Shown: positions 44,002-57,052, counted from the first letter of the stretch. The stretch is 64,000 nt of DNA from Smallanthus sonchifolius (GCA_023525975.1 CM042023.1:19703501-19767500), one strand, 5' to 3'. Translations and numbers: made by a program. The notes: generated from the letters alone by a model not told the origin.

Positions 44002-44922
44002 ATGGGTGATAAAGAAGCTCTAAAGGCGAAAGACGAGGGTGGGAGCGGGAACCCGACGGCGTTCCAATGTCCCATGCTTACCTAGACAAATTACATGGTG
44101 TGGGACATGCGTATGAAGGTGTTCTTGAACGCGCACACGTTTTGAGATGACATAGATCCGGGTACGGTTGAATCGTTTCCGAAATCTATAATCTTGCAAG
44201 TGGGTAACCTTGAGAGAGCCAAGGCGATGTGGGACACGAGTAAGACGCGTTAGGGTGAAGGATGCGAGATTGCAAACCCTTAGTTCCGAGTTTGATGGGC
44301 TAAGGATGAAGGAGACAGATACTATAGACGAGTTCGCCGGAAAACCGGTGGGAGTTGCATCTAAATCGGCGACTTTGGGTGAGACGAGTGATGAGTCGAG
44401 GATGGTAAAAAGGTTCCTCAAAAGTCTTTCATGAAGCAAATACATTCACATCGTTGCATCCATTGAACATGTCTTGGATCTCAAGACTATCAGGTTTGAA
44501 GATGTTGTGGGACGTTTGAAAGCATACGAGGAACGGGTCAGGGAAGAAGATTTGCAGACCTAGACATAGGGTAAACTTATGTTCCATAAATCTGAATCGT
44601 CAGGTTCAGGTTCCCATATTAGGTATACAAACCGAGACTCCACTCGTGGAGGTCGTGGACATGGAGGAGGGCGAGGACGAGGTGGTCACGGGTCGGGCCA
44701 AAACCTGCTCACCAAGAGAACGCCACAAATCAGGAAAGTCATGATAAGAAGGGTAAAAACTAGGATCTCTCAAATATTCAATGTTACCGATGCGACAAAT
44801 ATGGGCACATTGTCTCGAATTGCCCCGATAGGAAGGAGAAACTTCAAGCTGAAGTAAACTTGGCCGAGGGACATGAGAATACTGACCCTTTTTTATTATG
44901 ACGTAATGTTCGCAGAAAACAA
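44002..44922 (+). pseudogene. Copia gag (third element), broken
   Basis: Reads MGDKEALKAKDEGG, FQCPMLT-stop-TNYMVWDMRMKVFL, then in shifted frames KTIRFEDVVGRLKAYEERV and GRGHGGGRGRGGHGSGQN, and the zinc knuckle CYRCDKYGHIVSNC (CX2CX4HX4C) near 44784-44825. Several stops and frame shifts. The solo LTR cuts it at 44923. Confidence 0.85.
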
Positions 44923-44923
44923 T

Positions 44924-47727
44924 TGTAACCTCCAGGATTTTTCGGCATTTATTTTTACTACTCCGGTACTTGTATTTCCATTATTCCATGATTTGTACTT
45001 TTCTATTTCAATGGAAGCTATCCTATTTATCCATCTCATTACATGAGCATATACATAAATAAATAAATTGTGTACAATTGTCTCATTTCAAAATAACAAA
45101 TATTTATGTAAGGGATTTTATAAATAATTGTTTAAAATCCAAGGAATATATATATATATATATATATGTAAGATTAGTACTAAGCCTACATATATATATA
45201 TATATAAACTTATAAAAACTAAATTATAAATTCTATAAATAAAATAGTATAAAAGCTATTTTAATTAATTTCAAAGAAAATGATTTTTTTTTGTAAATTA
45301 TATTTTATATTTAAAACATTAATTATAATATAAAGATTTATTAGATTTTATAAGAACTTATAAAATTTAAAGATTTTATATTTTTATAAAAGTGCAGGGT
45401 TAATTTTGTAAATTCTTAAACTTTAGTTTAAACTAAAACCTAAAGTTTGTACATAAAATGATAAAGGCTTGAAACACCAGGGCCTGAGTGCAATTCTCAG
45501 ATAATTCCCCTCCCCTATTCCAGTCGTGGGTTCGTGTCCCACGCACAACCGGTTTTGAGACCATTATTCACGAACTCGTCCTTAACATATTTTCATGTAA
45601 AATCGAAACCGACTAAACGTTTAGATCATCCAAACGATCCGTCCCTCGTGATTAATTGAACTTTCATTGCCTAATTACTATCGAACTCGTAACCGAAGTT
45701 CCATTGAAACCCATTTAATCGATCGATCCATTCCCGTGCAAATTAAGTATAAATTGATACTCACCATCATTGGCGAGACTCATTACAACTTCACCATACT
45801 CTAAATCGCGTCTAAAATCACCTCTAGAACACCCAAATCAGTCGACGAACACGAAGTTGCGCACCTCAGTCGAACTCATCCACTACGTAATCATTTCAGG
45901 TAATTACGGTGCTTATAGCTTCGTCCTGATACGAGGAACAAAAGCCCCATGATTCGAGCTTCAATCGTATGCCAGATCAGGGTCAATTGAAGGGCTAGGG
46001 TTACAGGTTTCAATTGGGGAAGAAGATGAGTTTGGGATTGTTGTATTTAATTTAAACGCATTAGATTAGACCAAGACGTAAGCCCTGGTCAGATGGTTGC
46101 GCGTGTGTGTCCCCAGGGGAGACCCGGGTTCGAGCCGGGCCAACTCCCCCTTTTTCTATTTTAAACCCTTTTAATTATTTTAATACATAAAACAATAATT
46201 TTAAACCTGATTTATTTTTTATAAATTCAATAAATATGTTTAGTAATTTATATAAAACAGGAAATATCAAATAATGTTTTATTCATTTTTAATTTATTAA
46301 AAACATATTACAAATATTATAAAAATCCTAAATAAACAATATAAACGATTTATTTAAACAAATCAAAATATGTTGTTTTATTTATAAAATTGTAATGTTT
46401 ATTGAACAAATTTTAAATATTTGTTAAACATTATTAACCCTCATTTTAAACACATAAATAATTATTTTGGCAAAGAGTAATTATTTAAAACATTCTAAAA
46501 TTTATAGAAATACTTAAATAATTATTTTAGATAAATAATTGTACAAATTTATTAATTTTATTTGAAGCTTACTTATATTAATTTAATATCTCTTTATTTG
46601 TCATTTAAGTAAAGGAGATTATCTAGATAATTTAAATAATTAATGTATTATTTAAACCTTTTCTAATCTATAATTTATTTAGTTATTTATTTTTAGAATA
46701 ATTATCTAAATAAATTCAAACGCATTATTATTACTATAAACACTATATAATTAATTAGAAATTCTAATTAATTTTATAAACTACTTTATCATTATTTTTT
46801 CAATACTTGTGATAAACAAATATTTTCCTGCAAACTTGTACAAACCCTATATCCAATGCCAAATTCCAAGAATCCCTACTCAAATAAACTTAGAAATTCT
46901 TTACTTTCATTAGACATATATTGAGTCTAGGATACAAATTAAATGTGTAGGTTGATTGTGAGAAATCCTCACGAAGCCTATCATTCATTACAATTCATAC
47001 AACTTACTAGCTCCATTACAAGTGAGTTTCATAGCCCCTTTTACATTATTCTTGTTTACAAATACTCGGGGTAGAACATGTCTGCAATTACTTTACATAC
47101 ACAATTCAATTACAATGTTCTTATGCAAAGCCTTTGTGCTTCATGTCTTAAACTACTTGGTGATACATGTGTTCATGTTTAGTACAATCATTAACTTGTG
47201 TTGCAAGGCTAAGGTAGTACCTAACATGATCATTTATATGGGAATCCGATTCATTACTTAACACAAATCTTGGCGGATTTGTGTATACATTTTGGTACCT
47301 TACAACACGCAATCAGGGGATTGTGCATACATATTACATGGCTTGATTGTACACTTTAGAACCTTGTATGTTTTCACATGTATGCCTTAGACTTGGTTTG
47401 AACATATTGAATTGAAAATCATATTCAACTTTGTTTGGTGTCAAAACCTATGTTACTCACCAACTACTTGTAGTTAACATTTACTTACATGTTTCAGGTG
47501 CACCCGTTTGAGGACTATGCTTGATCACTTAGGGCTATGGACTTATTATTAATAAATGTAAGTTTTGATTATGTTATGTTTCATTTGAACAATATGTTTC
47601 TATTTTCCTTGTAACGGATATTTACTATGATGAATAAATATGGTAACACATTTTAATAGTTGATCATTTGCTTATGAACAACTGCGTCAGCCCTAGCGTA
47701 TAATCCGTCGTCGGCCGGGGTGTGACA
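44924..47727 (+). mobile_element. Solo LTR of 2804 bp
   Basis: Starts TGTAACCTCC and ends CGGGGTGTGACA, flanked by the duplication ACAAT at 44919-44923 and 47728-47732, inside Copia gag-pol. Same family and length as 38537-41337. AT-rich, no protein gene; contains two tRNA-like modules and an (AT)n run at about 45150-45205. Confidence 0.92.
46086..46155 (+). other. tRNA-like Pol III promoter module with T-run
   Basis: A box TGGTCAGATGG (46086-46096), B box GGTTCGAGCC (46127-46136) inside CCCGGGTTCGAGCCGGG, then TTTTT (46151-46155). A second weaker B box, GGGTTCGTGTCCC, lies at about 45527. Confidence 0.55.
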
Positions 47728-47732
47728 ACAAT

Positions 47733-48645
47733 GTTATTGAATGAGGAAGGTTATACACGGTAAATACGAGTCTAAGGATGGTGGCATGTGGTACTTGGAC
47801 AACGGCGCGAGCAATCACATGATGAGAAATTTGTACTTCTTTTCACTGAGCTTAACAAACGAGTTACGGGGAAGGTTAAGTTCAAGGACGACTCTTTTGT
47901 TAATATATGTGGTAAAGGGTCTATCCTATTTGAAGGTAAAAGGGGATAACATCATTTGCTTACGGATGTGTATTACATACCGAGTCTTAGAAGCAACATC
48001 ATAGTCTCGGTCAGGCCTCAGAGTGTGGTTGTGACATCCGGATAAAGGATGATTATCTTTTGATGCATGATAGACAGGGAAGATTATTGATGAAAGTAAC
48101 TCGATCCACAAATCGGCTTTATCGCATACATTTGAAGAATGGCAAACCGGTTTGTTTGCTAAATTGGATTGGAGAAGCAAGTTGATTGTGGAACGCGAGA
48201 CTTCGCCATTTGAACTTTGAGACGATGAAGCTCATGGCGAGAAAGGAGATGGTTGAAGGGATGCCTCGGGTTACTCATGAAAATAAGTTGTGCGAATCTT
48301 GCTTGGTCGGCAAGCAAACGAGGCAAGATTTCCCTCAATCGGCGGCATTTAGGGCAACTCGGGCCCTAGAACTCGTACATGGTGATCTTTGCGAGTTGAT
48401 TACCCCTCTAACATTAGCGGGTAAAAGGTACGTTTTGTTCTAATCGATGATTTCTCACTGTTTGTTTGGACGTATATGTTGAAGGTTAAAGACGAGGCAA
48501 TTGGATTTATCAAGAAGTTTAAGGAGTTGGTTGAAAGTGAATTCGGAACCAAGATCAAGACGTTCCGGACCAACTGAGGTGGTGAGTTTACCTCACAAGA
48601 TTTCAACCAATTTTGTGACATGGAAGGCATCAAAGGACATCTGAT
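47733..48645 (+). pseudogene. Copia protease to integrase (third element), broken
   Basis: Protease site MWYLDNGASNHMM (DNGA variant) at about 47790, then shifted frames, the pre-integrase WNARLRHLNFETMKLM, the HHCC segment (LCESCLVGKQTRQDF), integrase first Asp LVHGDLCELITP and second region KTFRTN-stop-GGEF where the catalytic Asp is replaced by Asn. It breaks off at GIKGHLMAL where a TGTCACACCC sequence begins. Confidence 0.85.
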
Positions 48646-48650
48646 GGCGT

Positions 48651-49084
48651 TGTCACACCCTAGTTTTCAGGACCCCGGGTGTGCGATCAGCAATTGGTAC
48701 ATGGTTTCTGTTTTCACAATTTCAGAGTTGAAATATGCAGCGGAAATGTTTAAGACTTTCAATAACTCAAAATATTATTTTTATTGCAAACATGGATTTT
48801 CACCCTGAGAAATACAAAACATGGATTTCATATTGTTTAATACAGAGCCAACTGTTACAGTGGATGTCTAGAGAGTCGTCATCCCTATGACATCTTATCT
48901 TCATATCAACTGCCAAGGAGTTGTAGTCCTTTCCTGTGTAAAACCATTCAAAACAATTATCCTTGGTTACCTGACAATGTTTTGAAAACATATCAACAAA
49001 AGCTGATGAATACATCTTTATTTAATACTGAGTAAAATAATAAATTTTTTTCCCATATTTGGATTAGTAGTTTGCCCATACTGA
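48651..49084. mobile_element. Truncated TGTCACACCC-type LTR fragment
   Basis: TGTCACACCCTAG interrupts the Copia integrase as in the other solo LTRs. No right end was found before a minus-strand Copia gag begins at 49085, so it appears truncated. Confidence 0.45.
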
Positions 49085-49732
49085 CTAAATTGATTGTAAG
49101 GGCTTCCAAATATCCTTGGACGTGGTGTGTGATGCCACTTGCATTATCATATCCTTGGGGATTGATTGAAACAAATAGGCTATTGCCATCCTATTCTTCT
49201 TCACATCCACTTCCGCTCCTGTCTGGGGTTCTAATGTTTCCCACAACCCAGGTGGATTCAATAACACTTTCATCTTTACAAACCATATTGTATAGTTTGT
49301 AGGAGACAATAACAGGCATTGAAGATTGATTCACTACTAGAAAATATTTCTAGACCTTTAATGACACGCGAACTATGACGTACAAAAATGTGTGTCATCG
49401 TTTTAGTGTCATACTAGCAAAACTGAGCTTTAATGACACGCGAACTATGACACGCAAATAAGTGTGTCATCTTATAATGTCATATTAAAAAAAAACACGA
49501 AGTGCACTTATTTAATATGCGTATCATCTTAAACATGCCATCTTTTAATTTAACACCCCGCTTATCACTCCTTTGCGGGCTATCCCTGAATAGTGGAATA
49601 TCTGTATGGTTTCATCTTCAAAGCCCCAACACGAGGCATGAAAGGGCAAGCAACGGCGATTCACCACTCCTCCGGCGGTTTCATCATCAGTCCTTTGCAC
49701 ACTTCAGATCGACCGTAAATTTCTCTTTTAGA

Positions 49733-50270
49733 GGATGTTTGGGAGTGTAGTGGGAAAGTGTTTATTGACTTATTGGCTTTTTCAAAAAGCCAATAAGTCA
49801 AAAAAAATTAGCACTTTTAAAAAGCCGATAAGTAAAAAAAAAATTAGTATTTTTAAAAAAAAGCCAATAAATCATTTCAAAAAACACATCCAAACACCGC
49901 TGATTCCTTCCGTATGTTAAAGCATTACGTTCACGAGTAACATACTGTGTTGATTTAGGAGTTTTGTAATTGAATCGAAGATGCAAGCTATAACCTCGGT
50001 GCGAATGGTTTCCGTGTTCACAATCGCCCTAGGGTTTTATCAGCTTAGAGTCAGTTGAAGAACGGAAACGGCACTGCGTGTTCGGCATCCACTACCACCC
50101 CCACCACACCACCACCAAAAGCTACCAACGAAAAAGCAGGAAGCCACCGTAGTCCACTCGTGTTCGTCTCTCTCGCTCTCTGTATGTATATTTCTCTATC
50201 TCTGTATCTCTCTCGCTCTCTGTATCCCTCTCTCTCGCTTCAAATTTGTAGTTAATTTCTCTTGGTTTTG
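49733..50270. other. Exon-like and inverted-repeat sequence inside CACTA
   Basis: Bases 49733-49898 (GGATGTTTGGGAGTG ... CACATCCAAACACC) form an inverted pair and may be a small MITE. Bases 49981-50252 include an ATG frame (MQAITSVRMVSVFTIALGFY) and a (TCTC)n tract; I do not recognise a product. Confidence 0.35.
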
Positions 50271-51243
50271 CATCAGAAAGTTTGAAATTTACTATGAAAT
50301 CTTGAATTCATGATAATCATTGCTAAACTTGTGATTTAGGGCTTAATTGAACAAAAAGACACAAGTTATACGATGTTTGAATGTATGCATACCAGTTGCT
50401 CGATAAAATGCATGTATGAAAATTGCATGATTTTTTGAATGTAAACTTTTGTAAGTTTTATTAACTGATAAACATAGATACATATTTACCAATTATGAAT
50501 GAACAAAATGTCCAAGATAAGTCAGAGGAATCTAGCTACTGTTCTTTGCTTGGATTGCGTTTGAAAAGGGTCTCATTGATGAGGTATGGTCTGACATTAT
50601 TCATATTATTATTTTTGCTGCTTTGACCGTATGAAATAAACCCTTCAACAGGTACTGTATAATTGTTTAAAATTTTTAAAAGCTTTTATGTTGGTTATAA
50701 ATAACATTTGTTATGATTCTGTTTCATGAATCAACTATAAACACCATGTATATAATATTTGAATATACTACTACTCTATACAAAAGTGGTGTTTATGATT
50801 TTTTTTTTCACATTGAAATTGGTTCATTTGTTTTACTTTTTCATTATAAAAGATTTATATATATTTTTTTCAGACGGAACTAGCAAGGATATTTTTCAAA
50901 GACGGAAGACATTTTGATTTGGAAGGTAGGTTATAACAGATTTACAAATCAACAGAGGATCATTTTAAGTGATTATATTTGTCCTGAAAGTTATTCCCTA
51001 TGCAACTGAACGTTGGATCATTGGCTTTTTGCCAAATGATGGATCATAGATTTTGGTCATGTTATGTGGCTGTATAATGTGTGGGTCAGGCTGGTTGGGT
51101 AGAATGCTTTCTATTTAAAATTTTAAATAATTAGCTTTTCTAACCATTGTCCTGATTTTTTTTATTAAGCTATATTTGACTTAGAATACTTATTTTTTTA
51201 TTTTTTTGATGAAACAACACCTTTTAGTTTGTTTTCCTATTAG

Positions 51244-51605
51244 AATGCTTTCAGGAAACCAGCTTACAGGGAGCATTCCTGACTCTCTTTCCTTGTTAGG
51301 CCAAATGACAGACTTGTAAGTATCCTGTTCAAATATCATGTTCATGTAGCTTTTGAGTTATATTTTCTAACAAATCTTTTATTTTTTTCAGATCCTTGAA
51401 CAACAACCACTTGACAGGAGTAATTCCAAATTCTTTTCAACAGCTTACACCCTTCATAAATTTATACGCCATCGTTTCTTTTATCCTCAATGTTTATGTT
51501 CATGTATATGATTTTTTATATAAATTATACGTCTTGTTGCAGGGATTTGTCTGCTAACAATTTAAGTGGCCCGCTGCCTCCTTCCATGAAGAACTTGTCA
51601 ACGAT
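51244..51605 (+). pseudogene. SRF: Captured LRR exons of a STRUBBELIG-type receptor kinase
   Basis: Three exon-like pieces with splice sites: 51244-51315 (LSGNQLTGSIPDSLSLLGQM, donor GTAAGT), 51392-about 51463 (SLNNNHLTGVIPNSFQQL, donor GT apparently lost), 51543-51605 (DLSANNLSGPLPPSMKNLST, acceptor TTGCAG). The repeats follow the plant LRR spacing LxxNxLTGxIP, one repeat per exon in a single phase, and the wording fits the LRR part of STRUBBELIG-receptor-family kinases. Signal peptide, membrane segment and kinase domain are absent. The piece lies in the middle of the CACTA element, so it is transduplicated cargo. Confidence 0.8.
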
Positions 51606-51629
51606 AACAATATTTGAGCATATTTATTA

Positions 51630-53030
51630 GGGGTGACAATCTTGACCCATTCTTTAAAAAAAATGGGTTCATTTAGGTAAAAATATTTTGAATGTGGGAT
51701 AATTTGGGTGACCTCAAATTAGTCAACAGATTAATTTGGGTCACCTTAAATTATTCAACGGGTCAATTTGGGTCACCTCAAATATTCAATGTGTTAATTT
51801 GGGTCACCTTAAATAACTCAAGTGGTCAAAATGATCAAGTATTATAAAATTTTGTTAACTTAAAAATAGTGCATATGGGTCCCCAAACATTGTCACCCCA
51901 CCTGTCGCCTCCGCGCCCCCGCTGCCCCACCCAAACCCGCCACCGCCGCCACAAGCCTTCGCCGTCGCCAACCACCCCCACCCGCCACCGCCGCCACCCG
52001 CCACCCGCCTTGTCGCCGCCACCAACCATCCCTCGCCGCCGCCACCCGCCCCACACCCCACCACACCCGCCTCACCCCACCCCCACCACACCCGCCCCAC
52101 CAAGCCTGCCTCGCCCGCCACCCCAACACGCCCTTTTTTTTACCCCACCCCCACCCCACCCGCCACCGCTACCCTCAACCCGCCCGCCGCCACCTCCCAT
52201 CGTATTGGTCGAACTCGTTTTGACTCAAACTAAATTGATATTTTTTTAAATAAAAAACGACCCGTTTTGACCCGGACTAATTTTGCTCCGAAGTCATTTT
52301 GCTCCTAACCCGTATTGACCAGAACCCGTTCTGACCCGAACCCATTATGACCCGTGACCCGAATCCACCCGACCCTCCCGACCCGTCTAGTTTGCCGGGA
52401 CTAATATTTATATTCGGTCTTCACATATACCAACACTGTATTCTAAGAAAAAGTCCAAATTTGACTTTTGAGTTGGTGAATGTAACAAGAACTAGTGGGT
52501 TACCACCCGCGCTACGCGGCGAGTTTGAAACGTAGATAAAGATAAGCAAATCGCAACGGTACATTTAACGTGATGTTAAAAAAAAGACGTTGCAACGGTA
52601 TATTCGGTAGTGAAGTTATTCGAAAATTTTGTACACCGAAACGTAGATAAAAATAAGCACGCCGGCGGTGCATTAAGACGGGTCGGTTTAAACGTAGATA
52701 AAAAAACGTCGCAATAGTGTATTTTGAGATGGGCGTCAGAAGGTTTAAAAAAATATTTAAAACAACCGGTTGGTTTAAAAATAATGTTACGAAAATTTTA
52801 TAAAACATCTTATTTTAAAATTTGTAAGTGGAAAACAAAAAAAAACCTATAAAAAAATTGAAACCTTAAATCATCTTTGATTACTCGTACATTTAACGTT
52901 TGTGATTTTATGACTTGTACATTATTACGTCCAACTCCGTTTCGAATGAAATTTACACCGAAATGTAGATAAAAATAAGCACGTCGCAACGGTATATTCC
53001 AAATTTTATAAAATGTTGTATTTCAAAAGT
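51630..53030. repeat. Low-complexity and unclassified repeats inside CACTA
   Basis: Bases 51640-51840 repeat TTTGGGTCACCT(C/T)AAAT about four times. Bases 51893-52200 are a (CCACCC/CCGCCA)n tract whose long frames are artefacts. Bases 52260-52385 repeat GACCCG. Bases 52495-53030 hold diverged copies of AAACGTAGATAAAAATAAGCA and CGTCGCAACGGTATATT after CCACCCGCGCTACGCGG. Confidence 0.7.
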
Positions 53031-54404
53031 TATAAGGGAAAACAAAATAACTTTAAAATTAATTATAATAATAAAATAATTAATTATAAAAAAATTAAAA
53101 ATGCAAAAGAAAATAAAGAAGGGAAAATAAACATGAGAAAGAAAAGAGGGGAAAGGTTACTCTACATAGCAATATCTAAAATAGACTTGAAAAAAAAATC
53201 AAAGAAAGTAAGTGTGCATAGCAATATGTACATCATGCTTCAAGGGTTGTCAATATGGCTTTTGTTAGTATTTGAATTATTTATATTTTCTAGAATATAT
53301 AAGTTGCTATTTCTGAATATTTAAGAAATATTCAGATGACATTTTGTGAACAAAAAAAATTAATGTCAAATGTTAGTTTGGAAAGTGCCTAGTTTGACTA
53401 TTTAAAGTCAAGTCCGGGTCTTTTGAAACAGGAGAATAAATATTTTTGATGCTTTTATGTTCTTTTCTGAAAAGATTCAATCTTTATGAAGAATCTAAGA
53501 TCAAACTACTATTAAGATGCTGTTTGCATTTTTATTTTGCTGTTATTATTCTATTTTCTTTCCAATTCCTCATTATTTAGTGCTTTGCTCCAAATTGGGT
53601 GTTTTGCTTAGATTTGAGCACAATTGACATTATAAATATCTGGCGGATTGGGTCATAATAATCAACAAGTGTTTTGACTCTTTAGAGCATTGTTCCTGGC
53701 CTTTTCTTACACGTTGCAAAAATGAAAAACTAACCTTCACAATTTCCAACAATTTTCAATTTGGACAAAAAGGGCTATGAGGGTGTTTGGATTGCTTATT
53801 AGAACTGATTATCGTGCTCTGATTCAGCAAATGGTCAGCTTTGTGTTCGGATGGGGGCAAACTGACTATGATCATCTGATATTTTACCTCTTAAAGTCCT
53901 CAAATAATCAGAATATCCTAACACTCATACAACATATTGTATGATTACTGCATTTTGTTATATTTAGACAGAAGTAGACCCGCATCAAAGAGGCTAAAAC
54001 CATTAATATAGTCTGTTTTGTTTTAATCATAAATGTATCTTTTAACCTAAATCTTTTTTACATCTTTGCTTTTTTTGTCATTGTAGAATGTTTGTGGTTA
54101 TGTTCCTTAACTTGTTTATAAAGTTTTTCTTATGTTGGGGTAAGGAAAGATAAATACATGGATGTTGATATTGATGAAATTCATGAATAATGGTGTACTT
54201 TTGTGTCAAACTTTATTTTCCGTTGAAATTTGTATCGACATTTATGAAATATTGACCACTTTTGAAATGTCAATTAATATTTAATGAAATATTGTATGAA
54301 ATGGATTGTTTTGCTATATATGTATTTTATTTTGTATTATGAGATATTAGTTGTCATTTAATGTGAAAATTAATAATTATATATATTTTTTAAAACAGCT
54401 AAAA
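53031..54404. other. AT-rich interior of CACTA
   Basis: No recognisable gene. The 103-codon frame at 53013-53324 is Lys/Asn-rich and has no family resemblance. Confidence 0.5.
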
Positions 54405-54984
54405 CCATGACACACATTTTATGACACACAAATGCGTGTCATCCTCTATTTATGTCATGGCCTTCCTTGACACGCATTGCGTGTCGTAAAGGAGTGTCAT
54501 AAAATGCGTGTCATAAACAGATGACACACAAATACACGTCATCTACCTTTTTTGACAAGGCCTTCCTGTGTCATCTACCCCTTTTAATGACACGCATTGC
54601 GTGTCATTGCGTGTCATTAAAGGCCTATTTTCTAGTAGTGATTGCAACATCCTTTGATGTTGATGTGGATGTTGTTTCACCTCCTTTCGATTTTGCCATC
54701 TTTGGGTGTCTTAGATTTCTTCCGGTTGTTCTTATTATACCAATACGTCGCAATTCGACGCCTTAGTGTCCAATTTTGTTTGCTCTGATTTGTAACCAGA
54801 GAGAAAAAATGGTCTCCTAGTTTCACTTTTCTCGAGGGTACAAGATTGAATAGATCGTATAGTTCCTAAAATTGATTATGGTTTCAATGTTTGGGGTTTC
54901 ACACACTCACGGTTTGATTTTGAAAAATGGAAACATGATTAAAACTTTGGTTTTACTTAATCATAGTTTATAAAAGGTGAGTGT

Positions 54985-57052
54985 GTGTAAGAGCAGGACA
55001 TCAAGTTATGGAGCATAGGAAACATGACTTAGGAGTTGTGGAGTAAATAAAAGGTGAAGATGGAAGAGTTTTAGTCAAAGAGTAGGACTTCAAGTTGATA
55101 TGGCAAACCTACTTCCACAATTTTTTCAACAATGGGAGGGTTTATGAAGAAGGAAACAACAACACCATTACGCAACATTGACAACTGAATAATTGCTACT
55201 GTCATGGTATCACAGAGGAAGAGGTGAGGATAGCACTTAAAAAGATGGATAACGCTGAGGCGGTTGGGCCGGACAACATACCCATTGAAGTGTGGAAGTG
55301 ATTGGGAGTGGAAGGTGTCTAGTGGTTAGCCACTCTGTTCAACATTATCTTCAAAACCGGTAAGATGTCGGATCAGTAGAGGAATAGTGTCGTAATCCCT
55401 ATTTATAAGAACAAAGGAGACGCCTAATATTGTGGGAACTATAGAGGAATTAAGTTGCTAAGTCATACTATGAAATTATATATGGGAAATAGTTAAACTC
55501 AAGTTACGGTGAACCAATTTGGTTTCATGCCCGGGCGGTCCACTACGGAGGTGATATACATCCTAACGAGATTAATGGAAAAGTATAGGGAGAAGAAGTA
55601 GAATCTGCATATGATATTCATTGACCTAGAAAAGGTGTATGACAGTGTGCCACGTCGACTCATTTAGGATAGTCTTGAGGACATAGGGGTCCCTGGTAAA
55701 TACATTGATATAATTAAGGATATGTATGATAGGACTAAAAAAAGCGTTCGTGCACCTGCGGGGGATAATTATTTTTTCCCTGTGGGGGTAGACTAACCTC
55801 AAGGGTATGGATTGAGCCCCTTTCTTGTTTGTAGTGGTCCTAAACTAGTTGTCAAAGTCGATCCAAGAGGTTGTACAGTGGTGCATGCTCTTTGCTGACG
55901 ATATTGTGCTAGTTGTGGAGAGTAAATAGAGTTTGAATGGGAGGCTAGAGGAGTGACGAGCAGCTTTATAGAGCAAAGGTTTAAGGATTAGTCACTCTAA
56001 GATTGAGTACCTCTTTTGTGATTTCAGTGGTGTGAACGAAGTTGAGGACGCCACCATCAAGGGTAGAGTAGTCCCGTAAGTAACCAAGTTTAAGTACATA
56101 GGATCGTATGTACAGGGAGATGGGGACATAGATAGTGGCGTAGCCCACCACTCCAGGCAGGCTGGTGTTGGTAGGGAGCAGCCATAGGCGTATTGTGTGA
56201 CAAGAGGTTCCCACTAAATTAAAAGAGAGATTTTATAGGGTTGTAGTTAGACCGTGTATGTTATATTGAACAGATTCTTGTGCCATCAAGAAGACACAAG
56301 CACGCAAACTAGAGGTAGCTGAGATGAGGATGTTAAGGTGGATTTTTGGGCACACAAGGGTGGACCGGATAAGAAATAAGGTTTTTAGGGAAATGTTAGG
56401 GGTGACTAGTATATCGGATAAGATAAGGGAAGGGAAATTGAGATGATTTGGGCATGTGAAGAGGAGACCGATGACGATGCCTGTTAGATCAGTGGAAATC
56501 CTCACTGTAGAGGGGATGAGGGGTAGGGGCAGACCCAAACTGACTTGGGATGAGCGGATTAGACAGGATTTACTACACTTGCATCTCTCTGAGGACATGG
56601 TCGAGGATAAGACTTCGTGGAGGCGTAGGATTAAGGTTAAGGACTTTAGAGGGGGGTAGATTCGTTTAGCCTTTTTTTTATCTTAAGGGCTTAGTTCTAT
56701 CTAGATTGTGGTGGCCTATGCATGTTACCTTCTTGGCTAAGTGTACCTATGCTTTTACTTTCTTTTTTTTTTTTTCACTTTTTACACTCTTTTACCAATT
56801 TTCTATTATTGATAGCTCACTACTACTCTATTAATAGATCCTTCTGTTTTTTGCTGTTTAGATATTATGTGTAGAAATCTACGGTTCAACATTCTTGTCA
56901 CATCTAGTTATGGTTTTAAAGCCGGGGATCTCTCTGGAAGCAGCCTCTCTATCCCTCTGGGATAGAGGTATGGTTTGCCTACATCTCACCCTTCCCAGAT
57001 CCTACCAATAGCTTGCTAATTATGAGATTTTTACTGGGTATGGTTGTTGTTG
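54985..57052 (+). mobile_element. L1-type LINE, 5'-truncated and decayed
   Basis: ORF2 reverse transcriptase remnants in shifting frames: EEEVRIALKKMDNAE, VGPDNIPIEVW, VVIPIYKNKGDA, NYRGIKLLSHTMKL, NQFGFMPGRSTTEVIYI, FIDLEKVYDSVPRRL, and LFADDIVLV (the catalytic ADD), then MPVRSVEILTVEGMRGRGRP and WRRRIKVKDFRGG at about 56659. The 3' UTR contains the LINE-typical GGGATAGAGGTATGGTTTGC and ends TATGGTTGTTGTTGC, a short (GTT)n tail. More than ten stops and frame breaks. It lies in the leader of the reverse-strand Copia element. The 5' limit is approximate. Confidence 0.85.

Larger units (their letters stand above)
49332..54640. mobile_element. CACTA element (5309 bp) carrying LRR-kinase exons
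   Basis: Termini CACTACTAGAAAAT and ATTTTCTAGTAGTG (exact inverted repeat, 14 bp) with the 3-bp duplication ATT at 49329-49331 and 54641-54643, diagnostic of CACTA/EnSpm. Subterminal arrays of TGACACGC/GCGTGTCA follow on both sides (49360-49470 and 54405-54620). A second internal copy of the end starts at about 49410. No transposase seen. Cargo: LRR exons at 51244-51605. Confidence 0.95.
49085..54699 (-). pseudogene. Reverse-strand Copia gag, split by CACTA element
   Basis: Minus strand ATG at 54699 reads MAKSKGGETTSTSTSKDVAI, is interrupted by the CACTA element (49332-54640), and resumes with SPTNYTIWFVKMKVLLNPPG, GLWETLEPQTGAEVD, AIAYLFQSIPKDMIMQVA and ends in a stop at 49085 after DIWKPLQSI. 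This is the DUF4219/UBN2 start of Copia gag, truncated after about 110 residues. Removing the CACTA and one ATT keeps the frame. Confidence 0.85.

Noticed and set aside
39985..46155. Genuine tRNA genes at the tRNA-like modules
   Set aside because: No acceptor stem or anticodon arm could be paired by eye; reported only as Pol III-like modules.
51835..52249. Open frames rich in Pro/His or Gly/Trp
   Set aside because: Arise from a CCACCC-type low-complexity tract on both strands.
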